From positions 470,584 to 534,583 of the forward strand of contig JAGTRU010000001.1 in NCBI GenBank assembly GCA_018261905.1: a DNA stretch of 64,000 nt, given 5' to 3'. The DNA comes from Pseudomonadota bacterium (lineage in GTDB: Bacteria > Pseudomonadota > Gammaproteobacteria > Burkholderiales > Rhodocyclaceae). The notes beneath the pieces were generated by a model. The model had not been told where the DNA came from, did not search any database, and saw only the letters and a list, made by a program, of their open reading frames with translations. Position 1 is the stretch's first letter. Each line of letters opens with the position of its first letter. Of the stretch, positions 1-8,906 are shown in pieces. Both the position numbers and the translations under genes were made by a program.

Positions 1-1
1 G

Positions 2-793
2 GAAATCCGTAAATTCCTGCAAGGCGGCAAGCGCATTGCCTACGGCGCCCGGGCGCTCACCGCCGGCGGCCTGCAAGCCTTGCCGAAACTCATCTTCCCG
101 GGCGGCGTGCTGATCGGCGACGATGCCGGCTTCCTCAATGCCGCCCGCATCAAAGGTTCGCATTGCGCCATCAAGTCCGGCATGCTGGCCGCCGAGGCCT
201 GTTTCGCCGCCTTGACCGAAGCGCGCCAGGGCGACGAACTGAGCGCCTACCCGGAGGCATTCAAGCAGAGCTGGCTGTACGCCGAACTGCACCAGGCCCG
301 CAATTTCAAACCCTGGATGAACAAGGGCCTGAAGCTCGGCGCCATCATGTTCGGCATCGACCAGATGGTCTTCGCCGGCAAGGCGCCGTGGACCCTGCAC
401 AACCGCACGCCGGACCACGCCAAGCTGAAACCGGCGGCCGACTGCCCGCCCATCGCCTACCCGAAACCGGATGGCGTCATCACCTTCGACCGCCTGTCCT
501 CGGTCTTTCTCTCCAACACCAATCACGAGGAAGACCAGCCCTGCCATCTGCAGTTAAAAGATGCGGCAGTGCCGATCAAGATCAACCTGGCGCAATACGA
601 TGCCCCGGAACAGCGCTTCTGCCCGGCCGGCGTCTATGAAATCCTGCGCGACGAAAACGGCGAGCACCCGCGTCTACAGATCAATGCACAGAACTGCGTG
701 CATTGCAAAACCTGCGACATCAAGGATCCGACGCAAAATATCAACTGGGTTGTACCGCAGGGCGGCGAAGGACCAACCTATCCGAACATGTGA
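2..793 (+). CDS. Electron transfer flavoprotein-ubiquinone oxidoreductase, C-terminal part (start outside window)
   Basis: ETF-QO passes electrons from electron transfer flavoprotein to membrane ubiquinone, serving beta-oxidation and amino-acid degradation. The frame is open from the first bases, so the FAD-binding N-terminus lies upstream. Visible are the segment GDDAGFLNAARIKGSHCAIK typical of the family and, near the C-terminus, four cysteines (one in CPAG, three in CVHCKTC) that bind the [4Fe-4S] cluster in a ferredoxin-like domain, followed by the family ending GGEGPTYPNM. The identification is firm; only the truncation by the window edge limits it. fabI begins 42 bases after the stop. 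Confidence 0.95.
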   Translation, partial: EIRKFLQGGKRIAYGARALTAGGLQALPKLIFPGGVLIGDDAGFLNAARIKGSHCAIKSGMLAAEACFAALTEARQGDELSAYPEAFKQSWLYAELHQARNFKPWMNKGLKLGAIMFGIDQMVFAGKAPWTLHNRTPDHAKLKPAADCPPIAYPKPDGVITFDRLSSVFLSNTNHEEDQPCHLQLKDAAVPIKINLAQYDAPEQRFCPAGVYEILRDENGEHPRLQINAQNCVHCKTCDIKDPTQNINWVVPQGGEGPTYPNM

Positions 794-798
794 TGCTT

Positions 799-804
799 TA
801 TAAT
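799..804 (+). promoter_or_regulatory. Probable -10 box of the fabI promoter
   Basis: A perfect TATAAT lies 32 bases before the fabI start codon, directly after the ETF-QO stop. No convincing -35 hexamer is visible 16-18 bases upstream, where the sequence is still coding, so the promoter may be weak or activator-dependent. Confidence 0.5.
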
Positions 805-835
805 TCGCCGGCTAAACCCTTTGGGAGAACAATAC

Positions 836-1633
836 ATGGGCTTTCTCGCCGACAAGAAGATTCTGATCACCGGACTGCTGTCCAAGCACTCCATTGCCTA
901 TGGCATCGCCAAAGCCTGCCATCGTGAAGGTGCCCAACTGGCCTTTTCGTACCAGAACGAGCGGTTCATCGAGCGCATCAACAAATTCGCCGCCGAATTC
1001 GACAGCACGCTGGTTTTTCCGCTGGATGTCAGCAGCGACGAACAGATCACCAATCTTTTCGCCGAACTCGGCAAGCATTGGGATGGCCTGGACGGCCTGG
1101 TTCATTCCATCGCCTACGCCCCGACCGAAGCGATCGAAGGCGATTTCCTCAACGGCATTTCGCGTGAAGCCTTCCGCATCGCCCACGAGATTTCCTCCTA
1201 CAGCTACCCGGCCCTGGTCAAAGCCGCCCGTCCGATGATGCAGGGCCGCAAGAGCGCCGCACTGGCCCTTTCTTACCTCGGCGCCGAACGCACCATGCCC
1301 AACTACAACACCATGGGCCTGGCCAAAGCCAGCCTGGAAGCGGCCACCCGCTACCTGGCCTTCTGCCTTGGCCCTGAAGGCATTCGCGCCAACGCCATTT
1401 CGGCCGGCCCGATCAAGACCCTGGCCGCTTCCGGCATCGGCAACTTTGGCAAATTGCTCTCCTACAACTCGCACAATGCCCCGCTGCGCCGCAACGTGAC
1501 CATCGAAGAAGTCGGCAATGCCGCTGCCTTCATGCTCTCCGACCTGGCCAGCGGCATTACCGGCGAAATTCTCTATGTTGACGGCGGCATGAACACCACC
1601 GCCCTCGGCAACGCCGACCCGCTTCCGGCCTAA
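836..1633 (+). CDS. fabI: Enoyl-[acyl-carrier-protein] reductase (NADH) FabI
   Basis: Catalyses the last reduction of each fatty-acid elongation cycle, trans-2-enoyl-ACP to acyl-ACP, in the cytoplasm. The 265-residue product matches the usual FabI length (about 262). It has the atypical short-chain dehydrogenase layout: dinucleotide-binding start [17 protein letters not shown], and the catalytic pair Tyr157 and Lys164 in the Y-x6-K spacing (NYNTMGLAK). An open frame reaches back to a TTG at 821, but the ATG at 836 is preceded by GGGAGA at a good distance and gives the family N-terminus [13 protein letters not shown]. It is a single transcription unit ending at a strong terminator. Confidence 0.97.
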   Translation: MGFLADKKILITGLLSKHSIAYGIAKACHREGAQLAFSYQNERFIERINKFAAEFDSTLVFPLDVSSDEQITNLFAELGKHWDGLDGLVHSIAYAPTEAIEGDFLNGISREAFRIAHEISSYSYPALVKAARPMMQGRKSAALALSYLGAERTMPNYNTMGLAKASLEAATRYLAFCLGPEGIRANAISAGPIKTLAASGIGNFGKLLSYNSHNAPLRRNVTIEEVGNAAAFMLSDLASGITGEILYVDGGMNTTALGNADPLPA

Positions 1634-1663
1634 AGCCGTTCGCAGCGGGAGTTAGCCGCCGAC

Positions 1664-1702
1664 AAAAAAAGCCGACCCGAATAACCCGGGGTCGGCTTTT
1701 TT
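1664..1702. terminator. Bidirectional intrinsic terminator between fabI and the T6SS left block
   Basis: Perfect 8-bp stem GCCGACCC (1671-1678) / GGGTCGGC (1689-1696), flanked by an A-run on the left and a T-run on the right, so it works in both directions. It ends fabI from the left and the clpV/Tae4-like transcript from the right. Confidence 0.9.
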
Positions 1703-1718
1703 CATCGCTAACCCAGCC

Positions 1719-2192
1719 TCAGGAGATTGCCCAGAAACGCACCTCTATCGGGTGCAAGGTTTGGGCCTCGACACAAAGGGCAGCGGCATTATGGCCATCG
1801 AGCAGCGCAATGCTGCCACCCCCCGGCCCGGCATTCTGCATGAAGGCGACAATGCCGCGGCGGGCGAAGAGTTGATCGGCCACCGCGCCCAGCCCGCCGT
1901 CGAGCGGAATGGTTTCAGGTGCGCCATGGCGTTCGACAAGCCAGTCTGCCAGGCGGTTGGCACCGTTTTGCAATTGGCGGCCGGCAAGCGGCCCAGCCTC
2001 GATTTTGACGGGGCCGGTCAACGGCACATTGGCCGCCAGCAGCGCCAGGCTGGTTAACAGGGCCCCATTCCTGGGATGACCGGGAGACCCAGCCTGCCCC
2101 GCCCAGCCCAGGGTTTCGGACAATTCAGCCGGCGTCAGGACGGCATAATGCCGATAGGCTTTGACCAGGGTCGCAAAATTCAGATTCAACAT
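1719..2192 (-). CDS. Tae4-like (T6SS amidase effector fold) protein, apparently without catalytic residues
   Basis: 157 residues, last gene of the left T6SS block, 29 bases after clpV. The layout recalls Tae4 peptidoglycan amidases: an N-terminal FATLVKAYRHY, a helix NGALLTSLALLAAN where Tae4 has N-x-CAIRxSxAL, a central GANRLADWLVERHGAPE helix, and a C-terminal GIVAFMQ...GGGSIALLDG strand pair where Tae4 reads GIVxF...GHIDLWDG. In this alignment the catalytic Cys is replaced by Gly and the GHxDLW histidine by Ser. No signal peptide. If the alignment is right, it is a dead amidase, perhaps an adaptor, a decoy or an immunity-type protein. The alignment was made by eye from family memory, so the family call is moderate and the loss of catalysis is inference. 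Confidence 0.45.
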   Translation of the reverse strand: MLNLNFATLVKAYRHYAVLTPAELSETLGWAGQAGSPGHPRNGALLTSLALLAANVPLTGPVKIEAGPLAGRQLQNGANRLADWLVERHGAPETIPLDGGLGAVADQLFARRGIVAFMQNAGPGGGSIALLDGHNAAALCVEAQTLHPIEVRFWAIS

Positions 2193-2221
2193 GTTTTAGC
2201 CTCCGAAAAATCATCTGTCGC

Positions 2222-4921
2222 TTACTTGATGGCGTACTTGAATTCGCCGTTCTTGCCGGCCGTGATCTTGATGCGTTCGACAGCCGCGCCTTCCGCCATC
2301 CGGCCAAGAACAGCTTCGGCAATTTCCGGCAGGAGCGTGCCGTTAAGAATGTGGTCGACATTGCGGGCACCGGAATCGACTTCGGTACAGCGGGCGAGCA
2401 CGGCGTCGACCAGTTTTTCGTCCCAGATGAACTCGGCCTTGTGGTTGCTGGCGATGCGGTCGCGGATGCGGCCCAGCTTGAGTTTGATGATGCTGACCAG
2501 CACCTCGTCGGAAATCGGGTAATACGGCACCACCTTCAGGCGCCCGAGGAACGCCGGCTTGAAGGATTTGAACAGCACCGGGCGCAGCGCGTCGGCCAGG
2601 TCATCGGCGGCCGGCAATTCGGCGGCCGGCTTGTTCAGGCAGGACTGCATGATCTGCGTCGAACCGACGTTGCTGGTCAGGATGATCAGCGTATTGCGGA
2701 AATCGATCTCGCGGCCTTCGGCGTCGTCAAGGACGCCCTTGTCGAAAACCTGAAAGAACAGTTCGAGCACATCCGGGTGGGCTTTTTCGACTTCGTCGAG
2801 CAAGACCACGCTGTACGGATTGCGGCGCACCGCTTCAGTCAGCACCCCGCCCTCGCCGTAACCGACGTAACCCGGCGGCGAGCCCTTGAGGCCGGAAACG
2901 GTATGCGCTTCCTGGTATTCGCTCATGTTGATGGAGACCAGCTTGCGCTCGCCGCCATAGAGAATATCGGCCAGCGCCAAGGCGGTTTCGGTCTTGCCGA
3001 CGCCGGAGGGGCCGACGAACATGAAGACGCCTTTCGGCTTGTTCGGATCTTCCAGATTGGCGCGCGCCGTCCGCACGCGCTGGGCCACGGCTTCCAGCGC
3101 ATGATCCTGGCCGATCACGCGTTCCTGCAAGAGCGGTTTCAGATTGAGGACAGTCTTGATCTCGTCCTTGACCATCTTGCCGAGCGGGATGCCGGTCCAC
3201 GCGGCGATGATTTCGGCAACTACGTGGCCATCGACCTGCAAGGGCACCATCGGGTTTTCGCCCTGCAATTCGCGCAGCCCGGCCAGCGCCTTGTCCAGTT
3301 CACCGTCGCCAGTCGTTTCGCCATCGCCTTTCTTGCGTCCCCTGGCTTTGGCTGGCGCCACCTCCGTCGGGACCTCGGCGTTTTCCAGTTGCCCGCGCAG
3401 TTCGAGAATGCGATTGACCAGCGCTTTTTCCTGATCGAAACGGGCCTTGTAGATGCTCAAGTCGCTTTCGATGGCGGCGATGTGTTGCTTGAGTTCGCCG
3501 ATGCGCGCGTCGTGCCAGGCACCGCTGGCCGCTTCGCGCTCCAGCGCGGCAAGTTCGGCCCGCTCGCGCAGGAGGCGCTTGTCGGCTTCGTCGATCAGGG
3601 CCGGCGTCGCGCTCTGGCCGAGGGCGACCTTGGCGCAGGCAGTGTCGAGGACGCTGATCGCCTTGTCCGGCAGTTGCCGGCCGCTGATATAGCGATGCGA
3701 CAGGCGGACGGCCTCAGTCACCGCTTCGTCGAGAACGCGGATGCCGAAATGCTTTTCCATCAGCGGCACCATGCCGCGCAGCATGGCGGCGGCCAACGGC
3801 TCGGTCGGTTCTTCCACCTTGACGACCTGGAAGCGCCGGGCGAGCGCCGCATCCTTCTCGAAATATTTCTTGTATTCGGCCCAGGTGGTGGCGGCAACGG
3901 TGCGCAATTCGCCGCGCGCCAGCGCCGGCTTCAGCAGGTTGGCCGCGTCGTTCTGACCGGACTGGCCGCCGGCGCCGATCATGGTGTGGGCTTCGTCGAT
4001 GAACAGGATGATCGGTTTCGGGTTCTTCTTGACCTCGTCGATGACGTTCTTCAGGCGGTTCTCGAACTCGCCCTTGACGCTGGCCCCGGCCTGCAACAGT
4101 CCCATGTCCAGCGTGTGCAGTTCGACGCCGAGCAGCGGCGGCGGCACGTCGTCGGCGGCAATGCGCAGGGCCAGACCTTCGACCACCGCCGTCTTGCCGA
4201 CGCCGGCTTCGCCGGTCAGGATCGGGTTGTTCTGGCGGCGACGCATCAGGATGTCAATGACCTGGCGGATTTCGGCATCGCGCCCGATCACCGGGTCCAC
4301 CTTGCCGTCGCGTGCCCGCTGTGTCAGATTGGTTGTGAATTGATCGAGGGCCGGGCTCTTGCCGGCCTGCGCCGTCGCCTCCGCCAGCGGATCGCCGCCC
4401 TCCTCCGCGCCGCCCGGGGCTTGGCCGAGACCGGCCACTTCGGCGGCTTCAGCCGAACCGTCGGTGATCTTGTCGAAATTGTGTTTGAGTTCTTCGAGCT
4501 TGACCTTGGCCAGCAGCTTCGAACCGCGGGTCGCCAGTTGTGCCAGTTCCGGCTCGGTGAGCAAGGCAAGCAGCAGGTGACCGGAGCGAATGCGTGGCAG
4601 ACGGGCGTCGAGCGAAGCAATCAGCCAAGCCTGTTCGAACAGCTTCGGAATGTGCGTCGAGAACACCGGGGTGCGCGTGTTGCCGTTCTTGAAGCGATCG
4701 ATTTCCTGATTCAGTTCGCGCTCGACGCCGGTCGGGCTGATCGCATTGCGCCGCAGCACCGTGCTCAGATCGCTGCCCGGCGATTCCAGCAGAGCGAGCA
4801 GCAGGTGCTCAAGATCGACTTCGTAATTGCCGCGCGCCATGCACAGGCTGGCCGCGCGTTCGGTTGCCTGGCGGCAGGTGCTGTTCAATTTGCTGATCAG
4901 GGTTTTGAGTGAGGTGCTCAT
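2222..4921 (-). CDS. clpV: T6SS disassembly ATPase ClpV (TssH)
   Basis: AAA+ unfoldase that recognises contracted TssB/TssC sheaths and recycles them. 899 residues, normal for ClpV. An N-terminal Clp repeat domain (about 1-150) is followed by a variable Gly/Ala-rich linker (about 155-190). The first ATPase module has Walker A GEAGVGKT (237-244) and DEAH, and is followed by a coiled-coil middle domain with many Glu/Arg/Leu. The second module has GPSGVGKT near 636 and [12 protein letters not shown]. The N-terminus [13 protein letters not shown] is typical of ClpV rather than ClpB. It lies 27 bases after tssG in the same transcript. A long open frame runs on the opposite strand but is a composition artefact. 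Confidence 0.97.
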   Translation of the reverse strand: MSTSLKTLISKLNSTCRQATERAASLCMARGNYEVDLEHLLLALLESPGSDLSTVLRRNAISPTGVERELNQEIDRFKNGNTRTPVFSTHIPKLFEQAWLIASLDARLPRIRSGHLLLALLTEPELAQLATRGSKLLAKVKLEELKHNFDKITDGSAEAAEVAGLGQAPGGAEEGGDPLAEATAQAGKSPALDQFTTNLTQRARDGKVDPVIGRDAEIRQVIDILMRRRQNNPILTGEAGVGKTAVVEGLALRIAADDVPPPLLGVELHTLDMGLLQAGASVKGEFENRLKNVIDEVKKNPKPIILFIDEAHTMIGAGGQSGQNDAANLLKPALARGELRTVAATTWAEYKKYFEKDAALARRFQVVKVEEPTEPLAAAMLRGMVPLMEKHFGIRVLDEAVTEAVRLSHRYISGRQLPDKAISVLDTACAKVALGQSATPALIDEADKRLLRERAELAALEREAASGAWHDARIGELKQHIAAIESDLSIYKARFDQEKALVNRILELRGQLENAEVPTEVAPAKARGRKKGDGETTGDGELDKALAGLRELQGENPMVPLQVDGHVVAEIIAAWTGIPLGKMVKDEIKTVLNLKPLLQERVIGQDHALEAVAQRVRTARANLEDPNKPKGVFMFVGPSGVGKTETALALADILYGGERKLVSINMSEYQEAHTVSGLKGSPPGYVGYGEGGVLTEAVRRNPYSVVLLDEVEKAHPDVLELFFQVFDKGVLDDAEGREIDFRNTLIILTSNVGSTQIMQSCLNKPAAELPAADDLADALRPVLFKSFKPAFLGRLKVVPYYPISDEVLVSIIKLKLGRIRDRIASNHKAEFIWDEKLVDAVLARCTEVDSGARNVDHILNGTLLPEIAEAVLGRMAEGAAVERIKITAGKNGEFKYAIK

Positions 4922-4948
4922 CGCTTTGGTCTGGTGCTCGAAAGAAAA

Positions 4949-6013
4949 TTAGTGAATGAAATGGGTGAGATAACGGGTATCACTGCGGTCGCGGCTTTCC
5001 GGCCGGGTCAGCAGAAAAGTGTCGTAGCCGAGACGAGCCCCCGGCCCGCGGCCGAACCCCAGCGGCTGGACGTCGGCGGCACGCAGGATGGGGCGGATTT
5101 CGTATTCGAACTGGCCACCGGTGGCCAGGGTGAGGACTTTTTCCAGCGCTGCCGCCATTTCGCCTTTCGGCAGGAAGGCCAGGTAGCGCCGGTGGCTAAG
5201 CGGACCGATATGGATACGAATGCGCAGATTGCGCTGCCAAATCCGCTCGCCGACCAGAAGATTTGTCCCCAGCGCGGCATTGTTGCCGCCCAGTGTCGAA
5301 CGTTGATCCTGCGGCACGACATACCAGCGACCGACAAATTGCTCGACCACGAATTTTTCACCGAAGTATCCCCCCAGCGCCCGTTCCAGGCTTTCGGCCG
5401 AGACCGGTCGCTGGCGCAACAAGCCGGTGAAAAAAGCGATCGACTCATCGTCGATGGCGCCCGGCCCTTCGCTCATCCGTTCGCGCAAGGCGTCAAAACC
5501 AAGTCCGGCCAGGGAAAGGATAATGGGCAGAAAGCGGTTCCGGCGCTCGGTCTCGTACTGGATGGCCAATCTGTACTTTTTCCAGGCGCGGTAAAAATGG
5601 CCGACCGCCCGGTTGGTGAACATATCGAGGAAGGCCCGCCCCGCATCGTCGCGCTTGAAGCGCTCGTGATGAATCACCTGTTCGGTGTAATGGATGGGCA
5701 GCGTGCCGTTGATCCCGAGCATGCCGATGAAACTCGGCGTAATCTCGACCTGCTCCAGTTCGCCAGTTTCCAGCCCCTCGGCATCCCGCCGGTAATGCGG
5801 CTCGATGCCGTCGACCTGACTGGGAGCGAAACCCAGGCGCAAGGAATTGCGGAATCGAATCTGCTCGCTGACGACGTCGCCGGCGAAGGGCCGTCCATTC
5901 TTTTTGAAAACGATCTCGTACAGGCGGACGAGTTGGAAGAACTCGTAGCGCTCCGGTTCCTGCAAACTGTTTTCGACTAAGCCAGGATCGACTCGCCGTT
6001 GCGGGGTGCGCAT
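4949..6013 (-). CDS. tssG: T6SS baseplate protein TssG
   Basis: Baseplate wedge component that works with TssE, TssF and TssK. 354 residues, the normal size. Recognisable family features are the N-terminal EPERYEFFQLVRLYE segment (the E-x-FFQ-x-VRLLE type motif), the FIGMLGINGTLPIHYTE stretch, a FLDMFTNRAVGHFYRAWKKYR block and a C-terminal RRYLAFLPKGE. The start overlaps the end of tssF by 37 bases, which suggests translational coupling. No signal peptide or membrane segment, as expected for a cytoplasmic baseplate protein. Confidence 0.95.
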   Translation of the reverse strand: MRTPQRRVDPGLVENSLQEPERYEFFQLVRLYEIVFKKNGRPFAGDVVSEQIRFRNSLRLGFAPSQVDGIEPHYRRDAEGLETGELEQVEITPSFIGMLGINGTLPIHYTEQVIHHERFKRDDAGRAFLDMFTNRAVGHFYRAWKKYRLAIQYETERRNRFLPIILSLAGLGFDALRERMSEGPGAIDDESIAFFTGLLRQRPVSAESLERALGGYFGEKFVVEQFVGRWYVVPQDQRSTLGGNNAALGTNLLVGERIWQRNLRIRIHIGPLSHRRYLAFLPKGEMAAALEKVLTLATGGQFEYEIRPILRAADVQPLGFGRGPGARLGYDTFLLTRPESRDRSDTRYLTHFIH

Positions 6014-7809
6014 CGGATCAGTTCCTCTCCGGTTCGGTTCGAAATGACGACCAGTTGAATGAAGCTATTCAGGCTGATATAGAGGCCCATGAAGTGGTCG
6101 ATACAGCGGGCGAAGACGTCGAGGCCGCTACCGACAAAGCTGGACTCGTCGATCGTGATGCGGACTTCAAGACCGCGGATGAAACACGCGAACGGCTTGC
6201 CGGGCATCCATACCGTCTTGTCTTGCTGCTCGATACCGTGGATGCCTTCGATCTGTCGCCGACTGGCGGCGCTTCGCGGCAGATCGTACAGGGCCAGCAT
6301 TTCCTGAAAAGCGGCCAAACCATTGCCGGTCAGCGAAAGATGATTCAGCGAGAGGTGCGAAATGATGCGCCACTGCCCGTCGCGCCGATGATCGAAGCGA
6401 CAGGGCTGGGTCGGCTTGCGCAGCAACTTGATCGCCCGCACAGTCGAACCGCCTTCCAGAAACAGGTCACCGGAAGGCATACCGACCGACATCAGGGTCG
6501 GCAATTCGCGATTGGTGCAGGTCAGTTGCAGGCTGAGCACATCGGTCTTGGGTTGTACCGGATCGAAATCGGCATCAACGATGGAGAGCGAGGTTTCATA
6601 GCCCGGGCTGCTTTCGGCAACCAGGTGATCGCGTTGGGCATACCAGTAATAGCTGTTGTGCTCCGGCGTCTCACCGTGGCGCAACGAGAAGAAGGGGCGA
6701 AACTCGGTGATCGCTTCGCCTTGCGCCGTCTGCCGGACCCGGCGCACCGAATCGATGGAATAGACATCGTAGGCAAAAGCCCGCCGGCCATCGGCGACGA
6801 CCGGATAAGCCGTCTGCCGATTGGTGACGCGGATCGGATCGCCGCGCTGGGCGAATAGATTGACCACCGGAACGCAGCCGAGACGCAGGTTCTGGGCTGT
6901 CAGCGTCTGCATCAAACGGGAAGCATCGCTGTCGGCGCGCAGATCGCCGAGCGCGATGTGCAGAGTGATCTTATTTTCGTCGAGCAGCCCGGAGGGCAAT
7001 GCCGAAATATCAAGATCGAAGAAATTGAATTTTTCCGGAAAACAAAAATACTCCGTCAAATAGCGATAGGCCCCGTGCGCTGTGTCCGGCATCTCGATCA
7101 GCGCCTCATCGTCGGCAAAACCGACTTCGCCGATCAGGCCTTCCCGCGCCACGCGCCAACGGCGATCCGCCCCTTCGGCGTAAACTTTCAGTCGCCGCAG
7201 GAAAAGGGCATCACGCAGCGCCGAAGCCACCGAGGGCTCGGCATCGATGTAAAGGCGTACCTTGTTGATTTTGCGCAGGCCGCCTTCCTGGTTGCCACCA
7301 CGCAAGGAAAGGGCAAAAGAAAGCGTGGCATTGCAGCCGACCGGCAAACGCACTTCGCTGGGTGCCGTAGCAATCGGATCGAAATCGAGATCGCCGATAC
7401 TAAGCGGGAGCAGTTGCACTTCCCAGGCCGTGCGGAACTTGCAGACAGCGCCCTTGATCGGTCGCGACTGCAATTCGGTTCCCCGTGCAAGACTGGCGAT
7501 TGACGACAACTCGCCGCCGCCATGTTCGAAACTGGCTATCGAACAACTCGGAAAAGGCCGCAGGTAATGCGGATAAAGTACATTGAGCAGGGCTTCGGTA
7601 AATTGCGGATAACTGTCTTCCAGCTTTTTCGAGACGCGCGCCGTCAACAGAGCGAATGACTGGATCATCCGTTCGACGTGAGGATCATCGCAACCTTCAC
7701 CGGACAGCAAGAGCTGGGCGGCAAGCTTCGGATAACGCTCGGCAAACTCGCGGGAATGCTGACGAAGAAAAGTGAGCTCTCGCTCGTAATAGGGAAGCAG
7801 ATCTTCCAA
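5977..7809 (-). CDS. tssF: T6SS baseplate protein TssF
   Basis: Core wedge protein of the T6SS baseplate. 610 residues. The family start MEDLLPYYERELTFLRQHSREFAERYPKLAAQL is easily recognised, with DPHVERMIQSFALLTARV just after it, and a conserved ending with FIQLVVISNRTGEELIRCAPRNGESILA. Translation begins with TTG directly after the tssE stop (TAA then TTG), so it probably depends on ribosomes finishing tssE. Part of the tssE-tssF-tssG-clpV run. Confidence 0.96.
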   Translation of the reverse strand: MEDLLPYYERELTFLRQHSREFAERYPKLAAQLLLSGEGCDDPHVERMIQSFALLTARVSKKLEDSYPQFTEALLNVLYPHYLRPFPSCSIASFEHGGGELSSIASLARGTELQSRPIKGAVCKFRTAWEVQLLPLSIGDLDFDPIATAPSEVRLPVGCNATLSFALSLRGGNQEGGLRKINKVRLYIDAEPSVASALRDALFLRRLKVYAEGADRRWRVAREGLIGEVGFADDEALIEMPDTAHGAYRYLTEYFCFPEKFNFFDLDISALPSGLLDENKITLHIALGDLRADSDASRLMQTLTAQNLRLGCVPVVNLFAQRGDPIRVTNRQTAYPVVADGRRAFAYDVYSIDSVRRVRQTAQGEAITEFRPFFSLRHGETPEHNSYYWYAQRDHLVAESSPGYETSLSIVDADFDPVQPKTDVLSLQLTCTNRELPTLMSVGMPSGDLFLEGGSTVRAIKLLRKPTQPCRFDHRRDGQWRIISHLSLNHLSLTGNGLAAFQEMLALYDLPRSAASRRQIEGIHGIEQQDKTVWMPGKPFACFIRGLEVRITIDESSFVGSGLDVFARCIDHFMGLYISLNSFIQLVVISNRTGEELIRCAPRNGESILA

Positions 7810-8289
7810 TTACGCTCCTACGCGCGGTCGATGCCGGCTGACGGAATATTGCAGGCTGGTCGGTTGCAGCAGGGCGTCGAAGGCGACCGGTTCCTGCGCC
7901 GGCCGGACGAACAGCACAGCGTTGATTGAGAAATACAGGGCATTCACCGTTTTACGGTGTAATTCGAGCTCGACACGGACATCACGCAAACGCGGCTCAT
8001 GGGCGGCGATCGCCCCTTCGATGGAAGCGCAGATACGCTTGCGGTCATAGACATTGGCCAGACTCAGGCCGGCAAAATCGGCCAGGCCAAAGCCGGCAAC
8101 CGAGCGGACAGCCTGAGGAAACGCTTTGTCAAAAGACTCGTCCAGAACAACCCGGGTATTCAACAAGGCCTCGAGATCGCGCGCCACCGAATCTTTCAAC
8201 TGTTCAAGCGAGAGGCGTCGCCGTACGGCGCCGACCGGCAGGTCGTCGAACAATTTGTCAAAGAGGGAGGGCTCGAAACCTTTGATCAT
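7810..8289 (-). CDS. tssE: T6SS baseplate protein TssE (gp25-like)
   Basis: Homologue of phage T4 gp25, which ties the sheath to the baseplate. 159 residues, with the SLFDKLFDD start, an SVARDLEALLNTR helix preceding the core and the gp25-type segment FGLADFAGLSLANV. The ATG at 8289 gives the family-typical beginning MIKGFEPSLFDKL. Oddly, the sequence before the ATG is the T-run of a terminator hairpin, leaving no visible Shine-Dalgarno, so expression should be much lower than that of hcp just upstream. Confidence 0.94.
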   Translation of the reverse strand: MIKGFEPSLFDKLFDDLPVGAVRRRLSLEQLKDSVARDLEALLNTRVVLDESFDKAFPQAVRSVAGFGLADFAGLSLANVYDRKRICASIEGAIAAHEPRLRDVRVELELHRKTVNALYFSINAVLFVRPAQEPVAFDALLQPTSLQYSVSRHRPRVGA

Positions 8290-8317
8290 AAAAAACGGCG
8301 GAAACGAGTTTCCGCCG
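8290..8317 (-). terminator. Intrinsic terminator/attenuator between hcp and tssE
   Basis: On the minus strand a perfect 9-bp stem CGGCGGAAA / TTTCCGCCG with a 4-base loop is followed by six T residues and, at once, by the tssE ATG. It sits 21 bases after the hcp stop. It would let hcp be made in excess while a fraction of transcripts reads on into tssE. Confidence 0.85.
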
Positions 8318-8338
8318 TGTTCTTTACGAAATTGACGA

Positions 8339-8875
8339 TTAGGTCAGGTTCGGCGTGTTCTTGGCGAGGTTCCAGGCGCCCTGGATATTGACCTTGCCCG
8401 TCTTCGTGCCATCGATATTCAGCTCATCGTAGGTCCACTTGACCGCGGAGTACTTCAACGAGAACACTTCCTGAGGAATGCCTTCGCTATCAACCGACGG
8501 CGAAACCGAGGCAATGATGACATTCTTCAGTTCGATCTTCAGATACTGATGGCGGTTCTGGGTACCGGACGGATTGCCGGTCGTGTTCTTGCCACCGAAA
8601 GCTCGGTAGAAATAGATCACCACATCGTTTACCACCAAACCGGACGAACAAGCCTGGTACAACTTCGGGCTGGAACCATCGATATCCTTGGTGAAGATCA
8701 TTTCGCCATGTTCGACGCGCTCGGCAGTATGGCCACCGGAGCCCGAAGCAGTTGCCGACTTCGGCTGGCGCATGGTGTGACTCCAGGTCGAAACCTCGAC
8801 TTGGTCCTTGTGCTTGGTGTCGCGGGAATCACCCTTGATGTCACTACCCTTGAATTCAACGTATATATCCTTCAT
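8339..8875 (-). CDS. hcp: T6SS tube protein Hcp (TssD)
   Basis: Hcp stacks into hexameric rings forming the inner tube expelled by the sheath; it can also carry effectors. 178 residues, Hcp1 family, with the start MKDIYVEFKGSDIKGDS, a VSTWSHTMRQP strand, the HGEMIFTKDIDGSSPKLYQA core and a C-terminal YSAVKWTYDELN. A strong AAGGAG precedes the ATG. Placed between tssC and an intrinsic terminator, an arrangement that favours high Hcp expression. No C-terminal effector extension is present. Confidence 0.96.
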   Translation of the reverse strand: MKDIYVEFKGSDIKGDSRDTKHKDQVEVSTWSHTMRQPKSATASGSGGHTAERVEHGEMIFTKDIDGSSPKLYQACSSGLVVNDVVIYFYRAFGGKNTTGNPSGTQNRHQYLKIELKNVIIASVSPSVDSEGIPQEVFSLKYSAVKWTYDELNIDGTKTGKVNIQGAWNLAKNTPNLT

Positions 8876-8906
8876 TTCGTACTTTCTCCTTGAGAATTAT
8901 GAAACA

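Noticed and set aside
2351..4912. Very long open frame (853 codons) on the plus strand opposite clpV
   Set aside because: It is antisense to a certain gene, has shadow codon composition from high GC third positions, and shows no family motif. Similar shadow frames occur opposite tssM, cysA, metN and others.
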